Source of the DNA: Actinomycetota bacterium
GTDB lineage: Bacteria > Actinomycetota > Coriobacteriia > Anaerosomatales > JAUXNU01
Reading direction: 5' to 3'
Length of the DNA stretch: 47,843 nucleotides
NCBI GenBank assembly: GCA_030682655.1
Contig: JAUXNU010000134.1
Span: forward strand, 1-47,843
The notes below the pieces were generated by a model. That model was given only the letters and a program-made list of their open reading frames with translations. It was not told where the DNA came from and ran no database searches. This document shows positions 1 to 5,414 of the stretch, piece by piece (the stretch's first letter is position 1; each line of letters starts with the position of its first letter). The position numbers and the translations under genes were made by a program.

Positions 1-1
1 C

Positions 2-109
2 GGCAGGAAGGTCACCGACAAGGAGATGGACTCCCTGGCCATCGAGCGCAGCGACTTCCACGGAGAATGGAACTACAGCCTCTCGCCGCGCGGCATCCCA
101 ACACGTTGA
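2..109 (+). CDS. C-terminal end of a probable ISAzo13-type transposase (partial)
   Basis: The window opens inside a reading frame that ends with TGA at 107-109. The 35 residues that can be read end in FHGEWNYSLSPR. I recall a similar His-x-Glu/Asp-Trp-Asn-Tyr tail at the end of ISAzo13-family (Rhodopirellula-type) DDE transposases. Everything upstream lies outside the window, so it cannot be said whether the element is intact. No terminal inverted repeat or target-site duplication can be recognised in the 110-220 stretch that follows. The assignment rests on a short motif only. Confidence 0.5.
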   Translation, partial: GRKVTDKEMDSLAIERSDFHGEWNYSLSPRGIPTR

Positions 110-225
110 CTCGTTCATGTTGTTATGCATAGCGTCCTTAGTGATGGGTTGGACGTAGTAGGCGGCAGAGTGGCCGAGCCGGAGCGAGTCCCCCCATTGG
201 CGACACCACCGGAATTGCAGGACGT

Positions 226-261
226 TGTCAGTTGACACCCTTCCGCATCGCGTCGTAAGGT
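226..261 (+). promoter_or_regulatory. Candidate promoter with palindromic operator ahead of the two-gene module
   Basis: A perfect TTGACA (-35) at 232-237 is followed after 18 bases by TAAGGT at 256-261, a weak -10. The -35 is the right arm of a perfect palindrome, TGTCA-GT-TGACA, at 226-237. A dyad on the -35 of a module that encodes its own helix-turn-helix protein would suit autorepression, which is inferred and not shown. Reading starts 20 bases further on at 281. Confidence 0.4.
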
Positions 262-280
262 CAAAGACGGGAAGAACCGG

Positions 281-541
281 ATGGGCAGGAAGAAGCACCC
301 GAACCCCGATATTGAGGCAGCACTGCTTCATGCCGAGGAACATGGATGGCGCATACGACCCGGTAGTGCGAGAGCACACGCGTGGGGAAAGATGTTCTGT
401 CCGCACAACAACCCGGACTGCCGATGCGGCGATTTCTGTATCACGAGTATCTACGGTACTCCCCGCAATCCAACCAACCATGCATCACACCTCAGACGAG
501 TCGTCGATAGGTGCACGGGCGTGTCCCCGGAAGATGAGTAG
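281..541 (+). CDS. Small Cys-rich protein, first gene of a two-gene module (possible HicA-like toxin)
   Basis: An 86-residue basic protein of unknown function. It begins MGRKKHPNPDIEAALLHAEE, then has Gly-Trp-Arg and a His-Ala-Trp-Gly stretch (H33), followed by a compact cysteine group C40, C47, C49, C53 (C-x6-C-x-C-x3-C) that looks able to bind a metal. The helix-then-GW-then-His layout resembles small HicA-type toxins, but HicA has no such cysteine cluster, so this is only an analogy. I recall similar proteins as conserved hypotheticals next to a helix-turn-helix gene, which is also the case here. The stop at 539-541 lies 9 bases before the next start, so the two are probably co-translated. 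A longer overlapping frame from 225 was rejected as a shadow. Confidence 0.7.
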   Translation: MGRKKHPNPDIEAALLHAEEHGWRIRPGSARAHAWGKMFCPHNNPDCRCGDFCITSIYGTPRNPTNHASHLRRVVDRCTGVSPEDE

Positions 542-550
542 GATGCAGCA

Positions 551-1129
551 GTGACCGAATACGATTTCACACTCAGATTCGATGTCTCCGGAGTCGATGC
601 AGACTCCGACGAGCGCGTCGAGCTGCTTGCCGTTCATGGATGCGATGACGCACTGATCGGCACCGGGATTCCCGGCAGGATAGCCCTGGAATTCACCCGC
701 GAGGCGCCATCTCCCGAACACGCAGTGCTCAGTGCCATCACCGACGTGAAGACAGCGCTTCCGCAGGCGACTCTCATCGAGGCAACACCAGACTTCGTGG
801 GCTACACGGAGGTCGCCGAAATCGTAGGCAAGAGCAGACAGAATATGCGGAAGCTCCTGCTTGCTCGAGGGGCAACAGGCCCGATTCCAGTCCACGAGGG
901 CCCCTCGACCATCTGGCATCTTGCGCCCGTGCTCACATGGTTGCGCGACGAGAAGCAATATGAGATCGACAGCGACTCAATCGACCTTGCGCGCACTACC
1001 ATGCACGTGAACATGGCTGCTATGCAGGTGGGTTGCGGATCGGTGATCGATGAGCGCATCACGAGACTCCTCTCCGGCACTGGGGACGTCGCTTCGAGTG
1101 GTCGGAAGGAGCGTCGCGCACGGGTATGA
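551..1129 (+). CDS. Helix-turn-helix protein, second gene of the module (possible antitoxin/regulator)
   Basis: A 192-residue protein with a GTG start. The N-terminal ~80 residues form a small alpha/beta domain (TLRFDVSG..., then GCDDALIGTG, then FTREAPSPEHAVLSAITDV). Residues about 83-110 (Tyr-Thr-Glu-Val-Ala-Glu-Ile-Val-Gly-Lys-Ser-Arg-Gln-Asn-Met-Arg) read as a MerR/AlpA-like helix-turn-helix, followed by a Trp-His-Leu stretch and a helix. The C-terminal ~60 residues are not recognisable. DNA binding is inferred from the helix-turn-helix alone. With the 86-aa gene 9 bases upstream it forms a compact bicistron sharing one promoter with a palindrome at 226-237. Such pairs are typical of toxin-antitoxin or self-regulating modules; no experimental function is known to me. 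Confidence 0.7.
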   Translation: MTEYDFTLRFDVSGVDADSDERVELLAVHGCDDALIGTGIPGRIALEFTREAPSPEHAVLSAITDVKTALPQATLIEATPDFVGYTEVAEIVGKSRQNMRKLLLARGATGPIPVHEGPSTIWHLAPVLTWLRDEKQYEIDSDSIDLARTTMHVNMAAMQVGCGSVIDERITRLLSGTGDVASSGRKERRARV

Positions 1130-1223
1130 CAGCAGGGCTTCTCCTCGGCATCGGCACGGCGCAATTCTGCATCAATCAGAAATGGTACGCTCCGGCCGTG
1201 CAGAGGGTATCGGGGGTGGGACG

Positions 1224-1427
1224 GTGATCGATCTCGCAGCGAGCTGGTCTGTCGTTGGCGTGTTTATGCTCGGTACGATCTACTTCTGGTCGTGCGGTGT
1301 CTCGGGACATGCCGTGGATATCCGATGGCACATCGTGGCCAACGGCATGTTCGTGCTTGGCTCCGGACTTGTCATCCTCGTGCGGCAGACCCGACTGCGC
1401 CGGTACCACGCGGACAAGGTCGCGTGA
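1224..1427 (+). CDS. Small two-helix membrane protein of unknown function
   Basis: A 67-residue frame starting with GTG at 1224, with a weak purine-rich stretch GGGGGTGGG just ahead. Two hydrophobic segments can be seen: about residues 6-26 (Trp-Ser-Val-Val-Gly-Val-Phe-Met-Leu ...) and about 38-54 (Ile-Val-Ala-Asn-Gly-Met-Phe-Val-Leu ...). A basic tail RQTRLRRYH would keep the C-terminus in the cytoplasm by the positive-inside rule. The same frame stays open further upstream to 1050, overlapping the preceding gene, so the start is uncertain. There is no family match I recognise. It could be a chance frame, but the hydrophobic pattern and basic tail speak for a real small protein. Confidence 0.4.
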   Translation: MIDLAASWSVVGVFMLGTIYFWSCGVSGHAVDIRWHIVANGMFVLGSGLVILVRQTRLRRYHADKVA

Positions 1428-1476
1428 GTCTCATCGGAGTCTAGTCGAGTGCAATCGGGTGCTCTCCGAGGGTCTG

Positions 1477-1499
1477 CCTCGAGAGTAAGCCTCTCGGGG
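1477..1499. terminator. Hairpin between convergent genes, possible bidirectional terminator
   Basis: CCTCGAGAG (1477-1485) can pair with CTCTCGGGG (1491-1499) over 9 bp with one G-U pair and a 5-base loop. It sits in the 112-base gap between the plus-strand small gene and the minus-strand lipoprotein gene. Neither strand has a clear T run after the stem, so the terminator role is tentative. Confidence 0.35.
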
Positions 1500-1539
1500 A
1501 CGGGCGGGCGGTTCGGTCGCTTGCGAGAGCGGGTCTGGC

Positions 1540-2004
1540 CTACGGCTTCTCGAGCATCTTGAACGAGTCCACCATGATCTCGGGTCCCGCCATCCGAATG
1601 CTTGCGCCCTCTACGAGCGTGCCGTCGAACTGCATGTACGTGCCGGCAAGCGCGCTCATGTCCGCGCCATGCATGCCGTCCTCCTCCGGCAGCAGGACCA
1701 CCGCGATCACGGGCTCGTCGCCCTTCAGATCAGTTCCCGGGGTCGCATCCACGACCGCCCAGAACCCGCCTTCGAGGTCGACTCGCGCAAGGGTTCCGAT
1801 CGCCCGCACACGCCCCCCTGGGAGTTCGACGAGGGCAGGAGGCGCGAGGTAGCCCGTCCCGTGTCCGGGCGGCTGCTCCGGAGTGGTCGTCGACTCCGCG
1901 GGCGGTGTTTCGCCGGGCTGCACCGATCCCGACCCGCACCCTGCGAGCGCAATCCCGAGCGCCATCACTACCACCGCCGCCACAACCGCCATCAACCTAC
2001 GCAT
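1540..2004 (-). CDS. Putative lipoprotein of unknown function
   Basis: The 154-residue product begins MRRLMAVVAAVVVMALGIA and reaches the lipobox Leu-Ala-Gly-Cys at about residues 21-24, so it should be exported, lipidated and held at the outer face of the membrane. A low-complexity Pro/Glu/Thr linker (about 30-52) follows, then a small globular beta-rich domain (VRAIGTLARVDLEGGFWAVVD...). I do not recognise that domain. The ATG at 2004 was chosen because AAGGGAG lies just upstream and the signal peptide starts there. A longer frame to 2088 would add residues inside dinB. The start overlaps the dinB stop by 8 bases, so translation is probably coupled to dinB. Confidence 0.75.
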   Translation of the reverse strand: MRRLMAVVAAVVVMALGIALAGCGSGSVQPGETPPAESTTTPEQPPGHGTGYLAPPALVELPGGRVRAIGTLARVDLEGGFWAVVDATPGTDLKGDEPVIAVVLLPEEDGMHGADMSALAGTYMQFDGTLVEGASIRMAGPEIMVDSFKMLEKP

Positions 2005-3286
2005 TGCCGTCACTCCCTTGCTCGCTATCCTCTGCACCGTCAGACGCGGTCTTGGCGATGTCGGTTCTCCTTGGCGATTTGATTCCACGGACTCCGAAGC
2101 CGACCGCGTCCTCGCCGAACCGCTCGCGAACCGCGTCCAGACCCGTCACGAGCCGCTTCGCACGTTCGGGACTCGACGACTCCGCCTCCAGCTCGCCAAG
2201 GAGATCGAGCTGCTGCGCGCTCTCGTCGAAGCCACTCAGCCCCACGCCGAGGAGCCGCACGCCGACACCGGGACTCCAGAGCCCCCGCACGAGGTCCCAC
2301 GCAACGCGTGCGATCTCGGGGTCGGCGTCGGCGGGCACAGAGAGCGTGCGCTGCGCTCCGCGAGTCGTGAAGTCGGAGAACCGCACCTTCACCGACAGCG
2401 TACGCCCGGCCACGCCCGCTTTGCGCAGTCGGCGACCGACGCGCTCTGCGAGCCTGTCGATCGCATCGCGGATCTGAGGGGCCTCGCGCAGGTCCTCGGC
2501 GAAGGTGCGCTCGGCCGAGATCGACTTGCGAGGATCGTTGTCATGCACGGGCCGAGGGTCGATGCCGCGGGCGCGGCGCACCAGGTCCAGACCGTGCGAG
2601 CCAAGGATGTCCTCGGCGGTAGGGTCGTCGAGTCGCGCGAGGTCGCCAAGGGTCGCAACACCCGACGTCCGCAGCCGGGCAGCGGTCTTGGGGCCGATGC
2701 CCGACATGACCTCGATCGCAAGCGGCGCGAGGAACGCGGCCTCATCGCCGGGCTGCACAACCGTGAGCCCGTTGGGCTTCTCGAAGTCCGACGCGATCTT
2801 GGCGATCGTCTTGGAGGATGCCAGCCCGGCCGAACAGGTGACCCCAAGTTCGGCGACACGCTCCCGAATCTCGCGGGCGATCTCGACCGGGTGCAGCGGC
2901 GAATGCGCACCGGGCGTCACATCCAGGAATGCCTCGTCGATCGACACCGGCTGCACTTGCGGCGTCATCGACTCGAAGATCTCGCGAACTGCGTGGGAGA
3001 TCTCCGAGTAGCGCTCGAAGTGCGGGCGGACCCAGATCGCACCCGGGCACAGCCGAGCTGCGCGGGCCGACGGCATAGCGGACCTGACGCCGAACCGCCG
3101 CGCCTCATAGGAGCAGGTGGAGACCACTCCTCGTCCATCGGGAGAACCGCCGACGATCACTGGCTTGCCGCGAAGCTCGGGGTTGTCGAGCTGCTCGACG
3201 GCAGCGAAGAACGCATCCATGTCGACGTGTATGATCGCACGGCCATGCCAGGGCGCAAGTTCGTTGGTGTCGTCGGGAGTGGTCAT
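1997..3286 (-). CDS. dinB: DNA polymerase IV (Y-family translesion polymerase)
   Basis: A 429-residue Y-family polymerase that copies past damaged bases. The catalytic carboxylates are visible: D22 in His-Val-Asp-Met-Asp-Ala-Phe-Phe, and D117/E118 in Ser-Ile-Asp-Glu-Ala-Phe-Leu-Asp. The palm contains the usual Tyr-Glu-Ala-Arg-Arg-Phe-Gly-Val stretch. A helix-hairpin-helix (MSGIGPKTAARL) and the little-finger domain follow. Near the C-terminus QQLDLL resembles the beta-clamp binding motif that recruits Pol IV to the replication sliding clamp. The start at 3286 gives the standard N-terminus. A -10-like TACACT ends only 6 bases before the ATG, so the transcript may be leaderless. It is divergent from nfo, another repair gene, and overlaps the lipoprotein gene downstream. 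Confidence 0.96.
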   Translation of the reverse strand: MTTPDDTNELAPWHGRAIIHVDMDAFFAAVEQLDNPELRGKPVIVGGSPDGRGVVSTCSYEARRFGVRSAMPSARAARLCPGAIWVRPHFERYSEISHAVREIFESMTPQVQPVSIDEAFLDVTPGAHSPLHPVEIAREIRERVAELGVTCSAGLASSKTIAKIASDFEKPNGLTVVQPGDEAAFLAPLAIEVMSGIGPKTAARLRTSGVATLGDLARLDDPTAEDILGSHGLDLVRRARGIDPRPVHDNDPRKSISAERTFAEDLREAPQIRDAIDRLAERVGRRLRKAGVAGRTLSVKVRFSDFTTRGAQRTLSVPADADPEIARVAWDLVRGLWSPGVGVRLLGVGLSGFDESAQQLDLLGELEAESSSPERAKRLVTGLDAVRERFGEDAVGFGVRGIKSPRRTDIAKTASDGAEDSEQGSDGNA

Positions 3287-3292
3287 GCCCTC

Positions 3293-3298
3293 AGTGTA
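3293..3298 (-). promoter_or_regulatory. -10-like TACACT directly ahead of dinB
   Basis: On the minus strand TACACT lies 6 bases before the dinB ATG, so transcription would start at or next to the start codon. No good -35 is seen. The GAGGGC between box and ATG could alternatively serve as a short-spaced ribosome binding site. Confidence 0.3.
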
Positions 3299-3330
3299 TG
3301 ACGCGGACGCCGCCCGGGGTACGCCTCCGG

Positions 3331-3336
3331 TAGAAT
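3331..3336 (+). promoter_or_regulatory. -10-like TAGAAT ahead of nfo
   Basis: TAGAAT lies 37 bases before the nfo ATG in the 87-base divergent gap. No convincing -35 is visible at the proper distance. AAGGCGG at 3361-3367 is the likely ribosome binding site for nfo. Confidence 0.35.
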
Positions 3337-3373
3337 GCAGCGGACGGCACCCGCGACATGAAGGCGGATTCGC

Positions 3374-4237
3374 ATGCTCTTTGGCGCGCACCTCTCGGTC
3401 TCAGGCGGATACGATGCGACCGTCGAGTATGCGCAGCACGTCGGCGCCGAGTGCATGCAGGTCTTCGCGAAGAGCCCGCGACAGTGGCACGGCAAGCCGA
3501 TCGACCCCGACGCGGCCGCCCGGTTCGCGGAACTCCGAGCAGAATCCGGGTTCGGGCCGCTCTTTACCCACACCGCCTACCTGCTGAACCTGGCAAGCGA
3601 CGACCCTGTTCTGTGGCATCGCTCCGTGGGTGCGCTCGCCGATGAAATGACGCGGGGGCGCCTTCTCCAGGCCTCCGGTGTCGTGCTTCACGTGGGAGCG
3701 GACCGCACTGACGACCCGGCGGCGGCGGCCGACCGCGTGGCACGCGGCATCCGCGAGGCGTTCGCGCTGTGCGACTGCACGCACCCCGAGACTCGGCTGC
3801 TTCTCGAGAACACGGCCGGAGCGGGTCACACTTTCGGAGGCTCGTTCGAGGAGATGGGGTGGGTGCTCGATCTCCTTGGCAAAGAGCGCGTGCTCGTAGG
3901 GGTATGCCTGGATACCTGTCACGCCCATGCGTACGGGCACGACCTGGCCACGCCTCTCGCGTGGGATGCGCTGCTCGCCGAGATCGAGCAGGCGTGTGGC
4001 TCGGGCGCGCTCGGCCTGATCCATGCCAACGACTGCATGTTCGAGCGCGGCTCGCACCGCGACCGGCACGCGTGGATCGGGGAGGGTACACTCGGCGAAG
4101 CCGCATTCGATGCGATGGTCTGCGCACCCGCGGCACACTCGATGTGTGTGGTCACCGAAATGCCTGGGGAAGTACCTGAGAAGGATGTCGTGAATATCGA
4201 ACGCTTGAAGGCGCTTCGGACGCGCTGTGACGCGTAA
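3374..4237 (+). CDS. nfo: Endonuclease IV (AP endonuclease, Nfo family)
   Basis: A 287-residue zinc-dependent AP endonuclease that nicks DNA 5' of abasic sites in base-excision repair. The TIM-barrel metal-ligand motifs appear in order: Phe-Thr-His-Thr-Ala-Tyr-Leu-Leu-Asn-Leu-Ala, Val-Val-Leu-His-Val-Gly, Leu-Leu-Leu-Glu-Asn-Thr-Ala-Gly, Cys-Leu-Asp-Thr-Cys-His-Ala-His-Ala, Ile-His-Ala-Asn-Asp-(x)n-Asp-Arg-His-Ala-x-Ile-Gly-Glu-Gly, and Val-Val-Thr-Glu-Met-Pro-Gly. The length is normal for the family. It is preceded by AAGGCGG about 8 bases from the ATG, and is transcribed away from dinB, giving a small DNA-repair pair. A hairpin follows the stop. Confidence 0.97.
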   Translation: MLFGAHLSVSGGYDATVEYAQHVGAECMQVFAKSPRQWHGKPIDPDAAARFAELRAESGFGPLFTHTAYLLNLASDDPVLWHRSVGALADEMTRGRLLQASGVVLHVGADRTDDPAAAADRVARGIREAFALCDCTHPETRLLLENTAGAGHTFGGSFEEMGWVLDLLGKERVLVGVCLDTCHAHAYGHDLATPLAWDALLAEIEQACGSGALGLIHANDCMFERGSHRDRHAWIGEGTLGEAAFDAMVCAPAAHSMCVVTEMPGEVPEKDVVNIERLKALRTRCDA

Positions 4238-4238
4238 G

Positions 4239-4259
4239 CTGCGCGAATCGGTCGCGCAG
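4239..4259 (+). terminator. Hairpin after nfo
   Basis: CTGCGCG (4239-4245) and CGCGCAG (4253-4259) form a perfect 7-bp stem with a 7-base loop, directly after the nfo stop. There is no T run, so it is a weak terminator candidate. Confidence 0.4.
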
Positions 4260-4353
4260 GGCGGTTGCCGAGCCGCCGTTCGGGTTCTAGCATGGTGCCA
4301 TTGCTGCCGATACACTCTCGTGAAGCCTGGTTCTCCGAGAAAGGGTACGTGAC

Positions 4354-5334
4354 ATGGGTTTCTTCCTGCTGGGACGGACACGCTCGGACGGCGCAGTCAG
4401 ACTGCTTTCCGACCGCCTCTTCGACACGCGTCAGCAGGCTCTCGACGAGCTCTCCTCCCTTTCGATTCCCCAGGACCTCGAGTCCGAGGTCTTCGTGGTC
4501 GACCTGGGCACCGCAACACCGGTCCTGGTCGTGCAGAGCAAGGGACTCGAAACGGCAGTGACGCCAGAACCGGATTCCGCACCTGCCGAGGAACCAGAAG
4601 AGGTCGAGACCGCAGGCGTTTGGGAAGCTCCGGTCGAACCCGCGATAGCCGAGGCCGTTCTCGATCAGGCCGCCGAGGAGGCCGCGTCGGGGTCCGAGCG
4701 TGAGGCAGTGGAATCTGAGGAAGAGCCCGATCTTGCGGACGCACTTCGTCGGGCGACTGGCACGCTAGAGAACGAGGGCATCGTCGCCCCGGAGTCCATC
4801 GGTCCAGCAGCCGCCGGATCTGACGACGCAGACACCCAACTCGCTCCGCCCGCCCAGACCAGCCCCGACGAGGATGCCGGGGTTCCCGATACTCCCGCGG
4901 TATGGCCATGGGATGTCGCGCCACCGACCGAAGCGGCAACCGCCGCACCTGACGCTCCCGCCATTGACTCCGAACCATTCGTCCTCGACGCGCTCGAAGA
5001 ACCTGCCGCGGACGTTTCTGAGCTCGTGGTTCATCCCGCAGAAGAGGACGTCGAGACTCCTCGACCGGTGATCATGGGCGCCTACGACGAGGAGCCTCTC
5101 GCCGAGGCCGAGCCCCCGGCGGTGGTCGAACCGGTCGCGCCCGCTGATGCCGCCGACGGCGAGATCGATAGCGTTCTCGCCGACCTCGAAGTAGTCGAAC
5201 CTCTTGTCTACGAAGGAGGCGGATCGGACATCGCCGACCTGACCTGCGACGACTGCGTCTACCTCAACACCTGTCCCAAGAGGGGAGAGAGCGACCCCAC
5301 CACGTGTGGGTCGTTCCAGTGGAAGTCGGGGTAG
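4354..5334 (+). CDS. Acidic, largely disordered protein with a C-terminal four-Cys motif
   Basis: A 326-residue protein that I do not recognise. Three parts can be seen. Residues 1 to about 65 form a small folded domain (MGFFLLGRTRSDGAVRLLSD ... VFVVDLGTATPVLVVQ). Residues about 70-290 are very acidic and rich in Ala, Pro and Glu, surely disordered. The last ~30 residues carry Cys-Asp-Asp-Cys-(x5)-Cys-(x10)-Cys (C-x2-C-x5-C-x10-C), which looks like a metal-binding knuckle, and end in Phe-Gln-Trp-Lys-Ser-Gly. The ribosome binding site GAGAAAGGG lies 8 bases before the ATG. A TACACT box at 4311-4316 may be its -10. It stands alone, between nfo and the chelatase-like gene. Confidence 0.8.
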   Translation: MGFFLLGRTRSDGAVRLLSDRLFDTRQQALDELSSLSIPQDLESEVFVVDLGTATPVLVVQSKGLETAVTPEPDSAPAEEPEEVETAGVWEAPVEPAIAEAVLDQAAEEAASGSEREAVESEEEPDLADALRRATGTLENEGIVAPESIGPAAAGSDDADTQLAPPAQTSPDEDAGVPDTPAVWPWDVAPPTEAATAAPDAPAIDSEPFVLDALEEPAADVSELVVHPAEEDVETPRPVIMGAYDEEPLAEAEPPAVVEPVAPADAADGEIDSVLADLEVVEPLVYEGGGSDIADLTCDDCVYLNTCPKRGESDPTTCGSFQWKSG

Positions 5335-5338
5335 GCAA

Positions 5339-5354
5339 ACACTAAATATGGGGT
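5339..5354 (+). promoter_or_regulatory. Candidate NrdR box 1
   Basis: ACACTAAATATGGGGT matches the published NrdR box consensus ACACWATATATWGTGT at 13 of 16 positions as counted by eye. It lies 32 bp (start to start, about three helical turns) upstream of a second, weaker box, the arrangement typical of tandem NrdR sites. It begins 5 bases after the stop of the preceding gene. Confidence 0.5.
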
Positions 5355-5370
5355 GGTTCGTGGAGCTTGG

Positions 5371-5386
5371 CTACAGTATATTGTAG
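5371..5386 (+). promoter_or_regulatory. Candidate NrdR box 2 overlapping a -10 element
   Basis: CTACAGTATATTGTAG is a near-perfect dyad (one mismatched pair). It matches the NrdR consensus at 11 of 16 positions and its central core CWATATATWG at 9 of 10. The sequence TATATT (5377-5382) inside it is a good -10 element, so a repressor bound here would block transcription of the chelatase-like gene starting at 5415. An alternative reading is an operator for another dimeric repressor. Confidence 0.5.
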
Positions 5387-5414
5387 TCAGGCTCTACTTC
5401 ATCGGGAGGGACGC

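Noticed and set aside
165-230. tRNA-Ser-like stretch GGCAGAGTGGCCGAGCCGGAGCG
   Set aside because: It resembles the 5' part of a serine tRNA, but no matching acceptor strand, anticodon arm or T arm (GGTTCGA) follows. It could be a chance match or a decayed fragment.
1883-3301. 472-aa open frame on the plus strand
   Set aside because: It lies opposite dinB, whose family motifs are unmistakable; the plus frame is Arg/His/Gly-rich with no domain, an effect of high GC.
5367-5414. ATG start at 5367 for the chelatase-like gene
   Set aside because: No ribosome binding site, and it would place the -10 and the second candidate NrdR box inside the coding region; GTG 5415 has GGGAGGG.
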